From: Pholiota molesta
Taxonomy: Eukaryota > Basidiomycota > Agaricomycetes > Agaricales > Strophariaceae
DNA: 18,064 nt
Reading direction: 5' to 3'
NCBI GenBank assembly: GCA_014925825.1
Contig: JACGCK010000520.1
Coordinates: 1-18,064 of the forward strand
Part shown: one piece after another, positions 1 to 10,052 of the stretch
Layout: each line of letters begins with the position of its first letter
Numbering within the stretch: the first letter of the stretch is position 1
Position numbers and translations under genes: made by a program
The notes under the pieces: model-generated
The model's database searches: none
What the model was told of the DNA's origin: nothing
Seen by the model: only the letters and a program-made list of their open reading frames with translations

Positions 1-699
1 TCACCGTCCAAGTCATGTTTCCCAGCAGCTCCTCCCAAAATCAAATGTGGTCTTGGTGCGCCTCTTTCCTTCCTACAAGCCGTGCAACACACTAACCTCC
101 TACCCAGTGGCACAACTACTTCGTCCAGCTACGACACACGCTCTTCCTCCTCCTCCCACTCCTGCTCACCCTCCTGCCCGCGCTCGGCCTGCACCGCCTC
201 CCATCATCGGCGTGTTCTTCCCCGCTTCAGACGAGGCCCGTCGCGCGAACCTGTCCCCCACCGCAGTTCCAGCTGCAAGGCAGAACATCACGCTGCCGGC
301 CGACGCGACGCTGGCCTCGACGTCCGCGCTGGACGATGCAGACCCTGCAGCACCTGGTGCCGACGCTGGCATCTGCTGAAGTACGCGAATGCGGCGATCA
401 TGCGGCTGCAGAGCAGCGCATCGGCGTCTGGAGAGAGGAAAGCTGCATCGGACACCCAGCCGTCGGTGCACGCCCGCGCGACGAAGTGGTGGGCCGAGGA
501 GGCGCGCGAGGGGCAGATCCTGCGCGATGACGCCGACGTGAAGAAGATTTTGAAGGCCGCTGGGCTGGGCGTCGATCCAGAAGTGAAGCAAGGCGACGTC
601 GTCGTCGAGCCCGAGGGCCAGCTGCTAGTGAGTGCGAAGATGGCGGTGGCATTCTTACAGGAGCAGGGCGCGAAGCCGAGCGAAATGTGGAAGCAGTAG
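1..699 (+). CDS. Partial membrane protein of unknown function, frame broken
   Basis: The 5' end lies outside the window. A good acceptor, with a CTAAC branch site and CCCAG, ends at 107, so the visible last exon is 108-699. Reading from 108 gives WHNYFVQLRHT and then a strongly hydrophobic helix at about 141-190 (LFLLLPLLLTLLPALGL), suggesting one membrane anchor. That frame continues to QTLQHLVPTL (ending at 368). The protein-like sequence then resumes one base later as HLLKYANAAIMR (from 370) and runs to a TAG at 697-699, ending KPSEMWKQ. The C-terminal part contains KWWAEEAREG and looks soluble and alpha-helical. The break at 369 is one extra G in a GG. Between about 195 and 335 the other forward frame (IIGVFFPASDEAR) looks more natural than the direct one, so more than one indel is possible. 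I do not recognise the family. The donor of the upstream intron is uncertain; GTGCGC near 56 is one option. Confidence 0.5.
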   Translation, partial: SPSKSCFPAAPPKIKCGLGAPLSFLQAVQHTNLLPSGTTTSSSYDTRSSSSSHSCSPSCPRSACTASHHRRVLPRFRRGPSREPVPHRSSSCKAEHHAAGRRDAGLDVRAGRCRPCSTWCRRWHLLKYANAAIMRLQSSASASGERKAASDTQPSVHARATKWWAEEAREGQILRDDADVKKILKAAGLGVDPEVKQGDVVVEPEGQLLVSAKMAVAFLQEQGAKPSEMWKQ

Positions 700-1470
700 T
701 GGGTTTTTGTTATCCAGTTGGTGGATATCTTTCTGGGTGTTGTTGGGTGTAAGATACTTGTAAGTACATAGAATTGCCAGCGCTGAAGCTAACTATGATA
801 CCCTCGTAATTTCATTCAGATGAGATCATGAAAGTGTTCAGAGTGTCCTGTGCGTAGTAAATAAATAACACACGTACCTGGCTGGGTCTAGCAAGATGTC
901 ATTAAAAGATCACGGAATATCTGGAATGTCTGCCTGGCCAATACACTCAGCACTTCAACACAAAAGGCGCATGTCTTGTCTGTCTACCACAATGCGCTAT
1001 AGCACCGAACCATCGACGGCATGGATCCCTAAATTGACCTTATCGCCATCAAACTCAGACACACTACTAAACCCACATCAGGCACAGAATAAGGAGGATG
1101 GATGGATGGATGAGCGAAAGATATGGGAGGTATATATGCAGACAGGAATCATGAGACTGGTACAGAAAGACAAATCAAGCGTATGTATAAGAAAAATAGA
1201 TGCGAGGATAGCGAGTGTATACATAGAGGAGAGAGACTCGTAACAGAGGCGTAAGGCGTGAGGAGGGGGTCATAAGATCAGGAGAAGCCGTAGAGGCCAA
1301 GTCCAAAAAAGGGAAAAGAGGCATACTAGGTAGGGACACACGACAGCGTTGGCATAAAAGAGAGCGCTTCCCCTCTAACGAATCTGGGTTGGCGGCGCGT
1401 TTGGAGGGCATCTACTCCCGAAGCCTCTCCGTCCAGGCCCCACTATGCCTCCTCCGCTGCCAGTCCTGGC
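700..1470. other. Convergent intergenic region, no gene seen
   Basis: This lies between the 3' ends of the left-edge gene and the oxysterol-binding protein gene, so it should hold both 3' UTRs and polyadenylation sites. An AATAAATAA-like run lies near 859-867. A short GGAT microsatellite lies at about 1096-1112. Open frames here (896-1243 on the plus strand, 1175-1411 on the minus strand) have low-complexity composition and no recognisable motif, so I treat them as chance. Confidence 0.6.
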
Positions 1471-3352
1471 TCAAGCAGCTAGTTGTGTCGTAACAGGGAC
1501 GCCCTCTATGCAGTAGTCCGAGTCCTCCTTAAGCTCTTCCTCCACGGCAGCCGTACCCTCTGAAGTCAAGGCTGCATACCCATCATCCAAATTCTTGTCA
1601 AAGAATCTTGGAACGAACCTGAAAAACGATTAGGAAATCCGAATAGCATTCTCAACAAGACCAAAGACTTACTCAACGCCCTTCCGTTTCCTCTCCGCCG
1701 CCTCGTCCCGCTGCCTCTGCTCAATATTCACCTTCTCCTTCGTCGTTCCGAGAACTCCTTCTTCGTCAGATTCTCCGTGACCGTCTCCCACAACTTCCGG
1801 CTCTCCCTTGGGTGCTGCTTCTCTAGCGGCCGCACCGCCTTCGGCATCACCGCCAGCGCCGACAGGTCGATCAGCGGCAGCCACTCCCCGTCGCCGGCCG
1901 TCCCGAAATCCGCCTTGGAGTACGACGCCTCCCTGATGCTCGGTGCGGGCAGCTGCGCGTGCGAGGGGTTCGGCGACGAGGACGTCGAGCGCGTGACGCC
2001 CGTCGTGTGGGTGGGCGGGTACGAGCCGGGGCCGACGCGCTTCCAGCGGATGGCGCCGCGCCAAGTGCCCTCGAACACGGCGACGACGCGGTCCTTCGGT
2101 ACGTGCTTCACCTTCGTCCAGTCCGCGCAGCGGTTGGTGTCCGACTCGAAAACAGTGTGAATGACGCCTTCCACCAAGAAATGCGCACGGCCCAGCCATG
2201 ACTGCGAAATATTAAATTGGTTCCTGATTAGTTTTGATGAGATTGTAGAAACGTACCTCTTCCTTATATTCGATGATCGTTCTGAACTTATGTCCTGGCT
2301 TTCCGCCTTCGCATGTGATTATGGTGGACTCGCCGACAGTGACGTAGAAGCTGCCCCGTAGGATTCCATTAACGGAAGCAATAGGATGGGTGATATGATA
2401 GCGCTCGCCCTCGCCTGGGCCCCCAGTGATATTGATAAAGATGCCTTGATTGAACTGGCCAGGAGAAACGCGTAGCGTGGTTCCAGACACCTTTGCCGAA
2501 ATCTGATCTATCCCTGACATATCGATGGAACGCGACGGGCAGGAAGCGAAGTATGCTGAAACGGAGGGTGGTGCGACACCTGCTCTGTCAGGTATATCAC
2601 CCGCACAGGCCCTGGTTTGCTTTGGTCATCGAGGGAAGTCGCGGCGGTGGATATGCTCTTCCGCTTCGAGCTTATAGCACTTCTCGTGCTCTTTGAGCTC
2701 TTGCCGCTCTTAATGCTGGCGGACTCTGAGGCGTATTGGGAAGAGGTGTCGTCATCGACCTTGAATGCGACAGGGGTGACATCCCAATGCGCGCGGAAAT
2801 GCTCTCCAAGAACTGAGTTGTATGGTTTGCAGACCTTTCCGTGCTGCCAATTTCTTTGAGTGTCAGTGAGATAGAGAAAGCTGTTGAAGAGACGCAACTA
2901 CAAATTTGAGGTCTTTGGTGAAGGTAAAGCGGAGGGCGGAGAGCATGCGGATGAAAGGGTCATCGGAATCGTTGATACTATCAGATGGTGGCGTTAATAT
3001 AGTCCCAAAGATATCGATAGGAGGCGTACGCTGCAAAGAAGTCGGGTCTATCCAGGTAATTCCAGTATTCCAGGTTTGGTATAGGTTCGAGCAACGAAGC
3101 TGGCAGCGAGAGACGCCTGCACGAAGATACGACAGATGAGCACGAGCGCCGGTTGCCAATCTCCCCATTCATGCATATTCAGACTCACATCGCAGCGATA
3201 TCTTTCACCCCCAGACACTTCTTGACCAGCTGCACAATCATCTTTATCTTCCCGCCCTCCCCAGTGTCCCCTGAATCTGGGACTGAGATCGGCGGTCCTG
3301 GGGCATCCTCGTCAACGTGGTGGTCCTCGTTGTCATGGTCTGTCGTGCTCAT
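1471..3352 (-). CDS. Oxysterol-binding protein-related lipid transfer protein (ORP/Osh), two frameshifts
   Basis: ORP proteins move sterol or phosphatidylserine against PI4P between membranes, usually at ER contact sites. Exons on the minus strand are 3352-3189, 3116-3030, 2977-2902, 2843-2257, 2201-1673 and 1618-1471, all with GT-AG ends. The ATG at 3352 is the first in frame. Family blocks in order are RLSLPASLLEPIPNLEYWN, FTFTKDLKF, HGKVCKPYNSVLGEHFRAHW, EQVSHHPP (the ORP fingerprint; its two His contact the PI4P phosphate), then IEYKEE and SWLGRAHFLVEGVIH. A Ser/Lys-rich insert of about 45 residues precedes EQVSHHPP. No PH domain or ankyrin repeats are seen, so this is a short form, about 530 aa if in frame. 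Exon 4 (587 nt) and exon 5 (529 nt) are each one base short of the phase their flanks need. The breaks fall at about 2561, right after SHHPP, and about 1746, before TKEKVNIEQRQRDEA. Family assignment is very secure; whether the gene is functional is not. Confidence 0.92.
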
Positions 3353-4388
3353 GTCGTAGGTTCGGCCAGGAAGGAGTGTGGGGGCTGGGTCGTCTGAAGA
3401 GGCCTGGATGATGGTGGTTTGGAATAAGTCGTGACAGGACGAACGTGGATGGAGTAACAAATCAGCTTTCCTTTATTCCGCCATGTGAATTCCGCCAGTC
3501 ACAATTTGAGTCGTCTAAGCGGCCATCCTTTGGACCATAACTATTATACAGTCGCTCATTACGCCAGACGACGCTGGAGGCGGACTCTATCGCTGAGTCG
3601 GTCTCATCAGTTAACCCACTGGCAGTCGACTTCGGAACTGAAATGTTATCTCATGCCGACACACGCTAGATCTAATTGTGGCATGGGCGGTATAATTGCT
3701 CCTACCAGCACTCTGCCCGGGACCGCATCATGGCCTTCATGATTCCTTTCATACCTGGACAAACATTCCCGCAACATTCGTTGTCTCTTTGTTTCGACAT
3801 GTTGCACTGCTCTTGGCTGCCAAGTTGGACTTAAAAGCTTCGCACCGGCGTCCCGACTCTGCGAGGATCCATAAGCCGCTCAGAGAGGAATTCTCGACCC
3901 CATGGTTGCGACTAATCATACCAGCATCCAGTGTGCCAGCATGTAGCTTCATGCATACGGATCATGATCATGATCGTCCTTTTTCCAAAACCGTCACCTT
4001 CAGAAGATGAGGCAGATGGACACACGGCGCCCAATCTGTCATCCAATTGCCACAAAATGTTCGCGATGGACGAACGTACATCTCGCCAAGATTATTCGAC
4101 GGGATTCACGAATGCATGAAGTAGGTTTCTTATGTTGAATGCGTTGAATAGTTTTCATTTTTCAATCTATTGCCAGTGAAGTGCATGTCCTATTTTTATT
4201 CAATGAAGCTTCTCCAGTACTGCCGTGGGTGAATTCAGACATATGAAGCTTAGTATCCAGATAAGTATTACATGTAATTACGTACGAACATCGCCTCCCA
4301 TTCCCATAAGTAAACCGGCAAAGGCTGGCTCTTCCTTCATCAAGAGATTATCCTCCGACTATTTGGCTTGCAGATCTCCGACGCCAGG
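3353..4388. other. Intergenic region upstream of the ORP gene
   Basis: This holds the promoter of the minus-strand ORP gene at its left side and the 3' flank of DAO-A at its right. The ORP reading frame stays open upstream to about 3460 but has no further ATG. Short open frames at 3485-3742, 3696-4010 and 4225-4446 on the plus strand show no family motif or clear splice partners. A 16-nt perfect palindrome built from GATCAT units lies at 3960-3975. I see no gene here. Confidence 0.6.
3960..3975. repeat. 16-nt perfect palindrome of GATCAT units
   Basis: The sequence GATCATGATCATGATC equals its own reverse complement and is a short tandem run of a six-base unit. It lies in gene-free DNA about 610 bp upstream of the ORP start codon. 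No function is implied. Confidence 0.7.
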
Positions 4389-5893
4389 TCAAGGCAACAT
4401 AAACGCTTTCTCTAAAAGGTCGCCCGCAACAGTCGCCGATCCATAGCATGCGATATACCCGAATCCACCATGTCTGCCAATCAAAAAAAAATCAGCCAAG
4501 CCCATTTCGACGCAAAAGAAAACCGTATCCATAGAATTTTCAAGCTCACCCGTAGTTGTGAACGATAGGTATCTTTCGTGCCCCAGTTTCCCTCCACTCA
4601 AGCTCCAGTCTAGGACCGCCTTTCCTGCACGGCCTCAACCCGCATGATTCTTCGATGATGATCGGATACACGTCCTCGATAGTGGGCGTGCGCTGCACTC
4701 GAACCTCAGGAGGCGCGATTTCGGGGCATATCTCCAGCACACGCGTCAGAATGTCTTTGGTCGTCTCCGGCCTTGGGTGAGGATGCCTTTACAATAAACA
4801 AGAACGAACAATCAGTCACCATGCTAGTGTAGCCAATTTTAAAAAAAAACAAATTAACGCACCAGTCATTGGCTTCGTACGTCCCGCCGATGATGACATC
4901 CCCACTCCTCCTCGGGATAACATACGTCCAGATCTTGGACGCGCCACCGCTGAGAGACATGCAGCGCTTTATCCACGGTGCCCTAATCAAAACTGTCTGC
5001 CCGCGAACCGGATACACGTCCTTATCCTCCACCCCGCCCAAGAAACGCGCGCCGAGGCCGAGACAGACGACGACAGCGTCCGGAGGCGAACTCACAGTCG
5101 TCTTCTCCGTCTCTGTGCCGGTAAAAGAGCCTGCGCCTCCGGAGATGACCTGGTCGATGTGGGTTACGGAGCCCCGGATCATCCGACCGCCTTTGGCGAG
5201 AAAGAGCGAGAGGAGGTAGGGCAGGAAGGCGGGTACGTCGGTGTTCACGGAGTCGTATGTGATTCCTGCTACTGAGTTGGGGACAAGGTTGCTTTCAGGA
5301 AGCTCGGCAAACTGTACAGATGGCGACTGAGATGACAATACTGGAGGAAAGGGGCTGATGGCATACCTGAGGCATTAATTTCAGGGTATCGTAGTTGCTT
5401 TCTTCACGATAAAATTCGAATTGCGGCACGCGCATGAAGCATCCTTGGGCAGGTCCATTCGAGCCAGATAGATCCCACATTGTGTTGAACGTTTCAAGGT
5501 CGATATCTTGTCATGACAATTTAGTCCGAGTCCTCTATAAAGATGCGAAGAAGAATGACATACCTCTCTGTCCTGGATCGGCCCCTGCAACACTGACATG
5601 ATGGGCGCCCTAAATCGTTAATGTTTTTGAGTGGGCAATGAGCGATACCAACTTGCTAGAAAAAAAGCACGTACTGCTGATAGACTGGCATACTTAACGG
5701 TCTTGGGATCGGTTGGGAATTGTTCTGCCAAAATCGTCACTTGGTACCCCTCCTTCTCCTGGATGTTCAAAGCAGTAGTCAATCCAATCACCCCTATCCT
5801 GCCCGTAAGTTGGAGGACTTAGAGATAACCACCCAAGTTCCACTCACCTGCGCCAAGAACGACAACATGCTTGGGTTGTTTGGAACTGCTCAT
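4389..5893 (-). CDS. D-amino-acid oxidase paralogue A (FAD-dependent)
   Basis: Predicted flavoenzyme that oxidises D-amino acids to 2-oxo acids, NH3 and H2O2. Seven exons: 5893-5848, 5793-5675, 5609-5564, 5506-5367, 5311-4863, 4786-4550 and 4473-4389, giving 373 aa in one frame with no internal stop. The dinucleotide-binding motif GAGVIG (residues 14-19) spans intron 1. SLSAGAHHV follows where the paralogues have SQWAGAH. The block FLGGVEDKDVYPVRGQTV is shared with the other copies. Tyr247 in TYVIP and Arg318 in GLRP match the active-site Tyr and the carboxylate-binding Arg of known DAOs. VHNYGHGGFG fits the DAO C-terminal signature. The protein ends AFMLP, so there is no SKL-type peroxisomal signal. 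It is the leftmost member of the array and reads head to tail with the others. D-aspartate oxidase specificity cannot be excluded from sequence alone. Confidence 0.92.
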
Positions 5894-6349
5894 GTCCTGT
5901 TATAGCGATGCGGAAGGCTCTCCGGAACTAGATATAGAGGAGAGGTCGTTGAGGGTTGAAGCACAAGAATTTTCTAAGCGGAACGCCATGATTCTGGAAT
6001 AGCTCCAGCCGTGAGCTGGACGACCCAAGCGATATCGTATTTGAAGAAGAAAAGTCACATCCGTGGATTAGCGAACGGTACACGGCCTCTCCGGCCGATG
6101 ATGACCGGTGCCAAATTTAGGTATGGCGGAAATTGGCGCTCAAAGTCATTAACTTCCGAAGCGCCAGCCGTGTTGATAAGAAGTTAGAGAAATGACATAT
6201 CTAGATTCTGGTAATGTATCCCAATCTGTAGGCGAATTTAAATCATGAAATTACTTTGGAAGTTCAACTAATAAAAGTAGATGGGATATTACTTTTGTCT
6301 CTGGCATATACATTCACTTAGGTCTACGAAAGAATATCGCCCGATTACT
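5894..6349. other. Spacer between DAO-A start and the membrane-protein gene
   Basis: This 456-bp stretch should hold the DAO-A promoter and the 3' flank of the DUF6533-like gene. On the minus strand a CTATATC element at about 5932-5938, some 40 bp before the DAO-A ATG, is a possible weak TATA box. No open frame of note is present. Confidence 0.5.
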
Positions 6350-7742
6350 CTAAATTGAAGATACAGTGCTGTCAATGGGAACAGAAATGGACTGGTCCTC
6401 AAAGAACGAAGTCAACTGAATAGAGTCAGTGGGACTAGTATTTTGTTCGTTCTGGGGACGTTGGACGGCCAGCTTTCGCATATTGAGAACCAACCTACAC
6501 CCCTAAAAGAAAACAAGGGTTAACGACTTGTAATTTATAGAAGGATGGTCACAAGGGAATGACTCACTACTATTGATAGCAGCGCTACATACCATCTAAG
6601 TAGGTTGTGAGATCAGAAATGCGAAGCATAGGCAATTTGAACGTACGAATACACAACATTCCACCATAGCACACTATCACCATGTGCCGTTTCGACGGTA
6701 ATAAAAGCTGCTAGAACGGCTGTATTAGGAAAGTTCATACTTAGAACTAGCTCTGGACCAGGAATTTGGGAAATTACACACCTGACAATACCAGAAACAC
6801 AAAGACGCCATCGCGAAGCAGCACAGCAACCAGTGGCGTCCTCATCCATCCTGTTTTTCTATGGATCGCGACTTTGCTGATCGTCATCACCAAGATAGTG
6901 CCATGAATGAGGCCGCCTCCGATTCTGCATTAACACTCTTTCAGCAAGGGAGCAACTGGGATTTGAGCTGCAAAGAGATACTTACACAAATGCAACGAGA
7001 GCCTCAATGGGAGACTCTTTTGTATTGCAAATCGTCCCTCGAGGGCCAGGTCGAAGCTTTGAGACGCACAATACTGCAGCTGTAAGCTCTAATGATGTCC
7101 CAGTAGTCATTATTGCTAACAGAAATAATCCTGTCCGGCGGCCGCGATTATACAGTGCGTATACTGTTGCTCAATGTGATTAGCTAACGTCGTGGAGTGA
7201 TAATTGGAGGTTCAACATTAAAAAATGACATACCTCGAATCATTAAGATGGTTTCTATACAGGTTGACAGAAGTTGAGCACTGATGATTTTCGCAGTAAA
7301 CGTATAGACGCATAATGTCGCGCGCGGACTAGCGTGAATAATCTCGGATAAAGCGAGGTTGACACTCCAAGCCCATTAGTGTTAGAGTGGTAAACAGTAA
7401 ATCGAGTGATACAACCCTACATTTGAACACAGAAAGGAAAGTATCTGGCCAATGCATAGAGACAAGTCACAGCTCTGAATGGCGTTCTTGCAACATTTCT
7501 GGATCAGCACAAGCGATGGCATGAGTTGTATGTACACTACTTACCTCCATAGGTAATCAACTTCTTCTGTTATGTGATTGAAAAGCTCCAAAGCTTGAAT
7601 GATGAAAGCGCCAACTGGGATGCTCTGGATTAGTATATAGAGAGATGTCGCATATTAAGCACATACTTTGAGCCGATTTTGCGGCTCTGACGACCCATAA
7701 TACAGAAATATAGGCCGCTGGACTCCCCTCGAGGGCCGTCAT
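6350..7742 (-). CDS. DUF6533-like seven-helix membrane protein
   Basis: Nine exons: 7742-7667, 7614-7545, 7486-7421, 7364-7234, 7163-6986, 6924-6782, 6719-6647, 6595-6568 and 6502-6350. They join in one frame to 305 aa. The N-terminal block FNHITEEVDYLWRTPFRAV, followed by LYALARYFPF, matches the DUF6533 pattern of Agaricomycete membrane proteins (acidic residues, then W, then RY). Hydrophobic stretches then alternate with short loops for about seven helices: the ETILMIRVYALYNR region, a helix ending MTISKVAIHRKTG, LLRDGVFVFLVLS, and WYVALLSIVGCRLVLNMR, the usual last helix. The tail of about 45 residues is polar. Exon 8 is a 28-nt microexon. Reading through intron 7 instead gives an immediate TGA, which hides the C-terminus from a plain ORF search. 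These proteins resemble fungal receptor-like proteins, but no ligand is known to me. The gene sits on the same strand as the oxidases and splits the array. Confidence 0.85.
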
Positions 7743-8526
7743 GATTCCGTGTCTGCCACTCTGTGTCTGTGTCGACGAGAAGTTCAAACGAATGCCTCTG
7801 GTCGTCTTCTAACTCTCCGTGCGGTGGCAAAGCTGGGGGGTCAGAAATGGTTCGTGTTTCGAGTCGACAACCTGTGTTTGTACCTAAGTACCAATTATAT
7901 AGTCAGGCTCAGCACTCAACATGAAAATGACGTAAAGACGGTAGCAATACCAGTTCCATACGAGTCTACGCCTGTCTACGCACATACTTATATCGACCTA
8001 GTAAGTAACCACTCATTCTCATGTGAGAGACCCAGGAGAGATCTGCGGGCGGTTGTTGGACGGTTGGTACTTACATAATGCGGCGTACTACTACAAATGC
8101 TGTCATCAATCTATTCTCGGCAAACAAGTTTGGGCAAATTCTGGCAAACTCCACCTTAAAATTGCGAGACTCGGAGGCCTGTTCCTGCCCACTTCTCTTC
8201 AAGAGGACACCTGAAGAGACCTGAAGATACCGATTTTCCGGGGCCCTTATCTTTCCGTCCTTTTCCCCATATTCGCTTCGGACACACACCTGTCCACAAG
8301 CCTGGTTTGCTTCACCTTCGCAGCCATCCTGAAACCCCATTCCGCCATCATTCTGTCGATTCTCTTTTCTTGCTACTCTGTACACCCAATTCAAAGACTT
8401 CAACAAGTCACAATCAAGTACAAAATTAAGAGTAGCGCTTTAGAGAACACATGTCATCTTCCAGCAGCAGCAGTTCAAAGGCTTCGCCGGCTGCTGATGA
8501 CGGCCAGCCCACACATGATTCAAACT
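7743..8526. other. Spacer between the membrane-protein gene and DAO-B
   Basis: This is expected to contain the promoter of the membrane-protein gene and the DAO-B 3' flank. A TATATAAT element on the minus strand at about 7894-7901 lies some 150 bp before the ATG at 7742. A minus-strand open frame at 8071-8406 lacks an ATG at its listed start and has no recognised motif; it probably lies in DAO-B 3' UTR or spacer. No gene is supported. Confidence 0.5.
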
Positions 8527-10052
8527 TCAAGGATGAATGAGTTCGCTCTCCATCAACATTATTGCAACGTCCGCTGATCCTATGGACCCAATGTAGCCTC
8601 TTGCGCCGTGTCTTCATACAATGGTCAGATATCGCACACATCTTCATCGGTCTGGAAGTATTGCTCACCCATAATTATATACCACTGTAATCTTCTTTCC
8701 CTTTGGACTCGTTACTGGAGGCGCTAAAGCAATTCTCGGGCCGCCCTTTCTCATTGGCCTTAGTCCACACGCTTCCTCTATGATGATCGGGTGTAAATCT
8801 TCGACGTCTACTGATTCTTTGCTGGCGCGTACCTCTGGAGGCACGAGCTCCGGACAGAGCTCGAGCCCCCGCTTCAAGAGGTCTGCCGTCGTTTCTGGGC
8901 GGGCCTTTGGATACCTATGTGAATAGTAAAATCTCGGTTTTCGGTATCCAAAATTTCAGTTCCGGCAGCAGTCTTGGCTTACCAGTCGTTCACTCCTTGC
9001 GTCCCACCGATTACAACGTTTCCGCTCCGTCTCGGAATTATATACGTCCATTCAGATTCCCCCTCATACGTCGCCCCGAACCGAACCCAAGGCGCTCGCA
9101 GAATCACAGTCTGTCCGCGGACCGGAAACACATCGTGGTCCTCTACACCTCCCAGGGATTTTGCCCCCAATCCGACGCACACGATAACAGCATCTGGAGG
9201 CGAGACAGGCTCGTTCCGGCGCACACCACCGGCCTCTTGGAAGGCAACAGACCCGGTCTCTAACACTTGATCTATGTGTTGTACGTGCGCGCGGGTGACT
9301 CGCCCGCCTTTCGATAGGAAGCGGGAAAACAGATAGTTCAGGTATTGAGGAACGTCGATGGTGACTGTTTCAAACATGTAGCCGCACTTTGCGCGGTGGA
9401 ACTTCAGGTCATTCTTGGAGATCTCTTGGTACTGGTAGGCAAATTTATCGGTAATGTTAACATGTCATTCCAACGCCGCAAGAGAAAGTAGGGACTCAAC
9501 GCTTGGCATCCTTTCCAATGCATCTGATGGAGGCTTTTCCGAGAAATAGTACTCTGTTTGTGGGATGCGTAAAAAGCAATGCTCCGCGTCTCCTCCAGGT
9601 GCTGAGAGTCTCCAAAACTCAAGGAAGGTTTTATGATCGATATCTGTCCATTTTTAAATTAGACAACACTCTCGCAGTAGCATGCTTGAAATAAATGTAC
9701 AAACCTGCTTGTTCCGTTCCAGCTGGGGAAACGCTAACGAAATGCGCGCCCTACTCACTCACAAGAGCGTTAGCCATTGACATACGGTGGCGCTGATAAT
9801 AGTAAAATAGGTACGCACCGCCCATTGACTGGTGTAGTTGATGTTCTTAGGATCAGTGGGTAAGATATCCGCGACGATCTCGACTTGATAGCGTCCCGTT
9901 TCTTGAAGTCTCAAGGCAGTCGTCAGTCCAATAACCCCTGAATAATTTTGATTGTGAATGAAATAAGACCATGGTGCGATGCAAAGCGCCTCCTTACCTG
10001 CTCCAAGAACAATCACCGTCTTCTTCGAATCTGTCTGACAGTCGGCGTTCAT
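8527..10052 (-). CDS. D-amino-acid oxidase paralogue B (FAD-dependent)
   Basis: Seven exons: 10052-9998, 9937-9819, 9750-9705, 9643-9501, 9431-8983, 8914-8669 and 8611-8527, giving 380 aa in a continuous frame. FAD-binding GAGVIG is at residues 17-22, SQWAGAHFV follows, and FLRIPQTEYYF is the start of the substrate domain. Tyr251 in TYIIPRRSG and Arg323 in GLRP are the expected active-site residues. The C-terminal signature reads VVYNYGHGARG: a Tyr replaces the His that DAO-A, DAO-C and most family members have. Exons 2, 3, 5 and 7 have the same length as in DAO-A (119, 46, 449 and 85 nt). The intron 4 donor is GTTGAG, weaker than usual, but the frame and the following YQEISKND support it. 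The protein ends ESELIHP, with no peroxisomal tripeptide. Activity is inferred from the family. Confidence 0.92.

Noticed and set aside
896..1243. 115-codon plus-strand open frame in the left spacer
   Set aside because: It contains a GGAT microsatellite and no recognisable motif, and sits in a convergent 3' flank.
3960..3975. GATC palindrome as a mobile-element end or origin
   Set aside because: It is only a 16-nt simple repeat with no matching partner, flanking duplication or element gene.
4869..5219. 116-codon plus-strand open frame
   Set aside because: It is antisense to DAO-A exon 5, and its residues mirror the conserved minus-strand blocks.
6596..6650. Apparent early stop (SHF then TGA) in the DUF6533-like gene
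   Set aside because: A GTACGT donor at 6646 and a CTTAG acceptor at 6596 remove the stop and restore the expected WYVALLSIVGCRLVLNM helix.
8907..9263. 118-codon plus-strand open frame
   Set aside because: It is antisense to DAO-B exon 5 and the flanking intron; no independent motif.
8527..10052. Idea that DAO-B is a pseudogene because its plain ORFs are broken
   Set aside because: With introns placed, all seven exons join in phase and the last exon gives a proper DAO C-terminus after the 8612-8668 intron.
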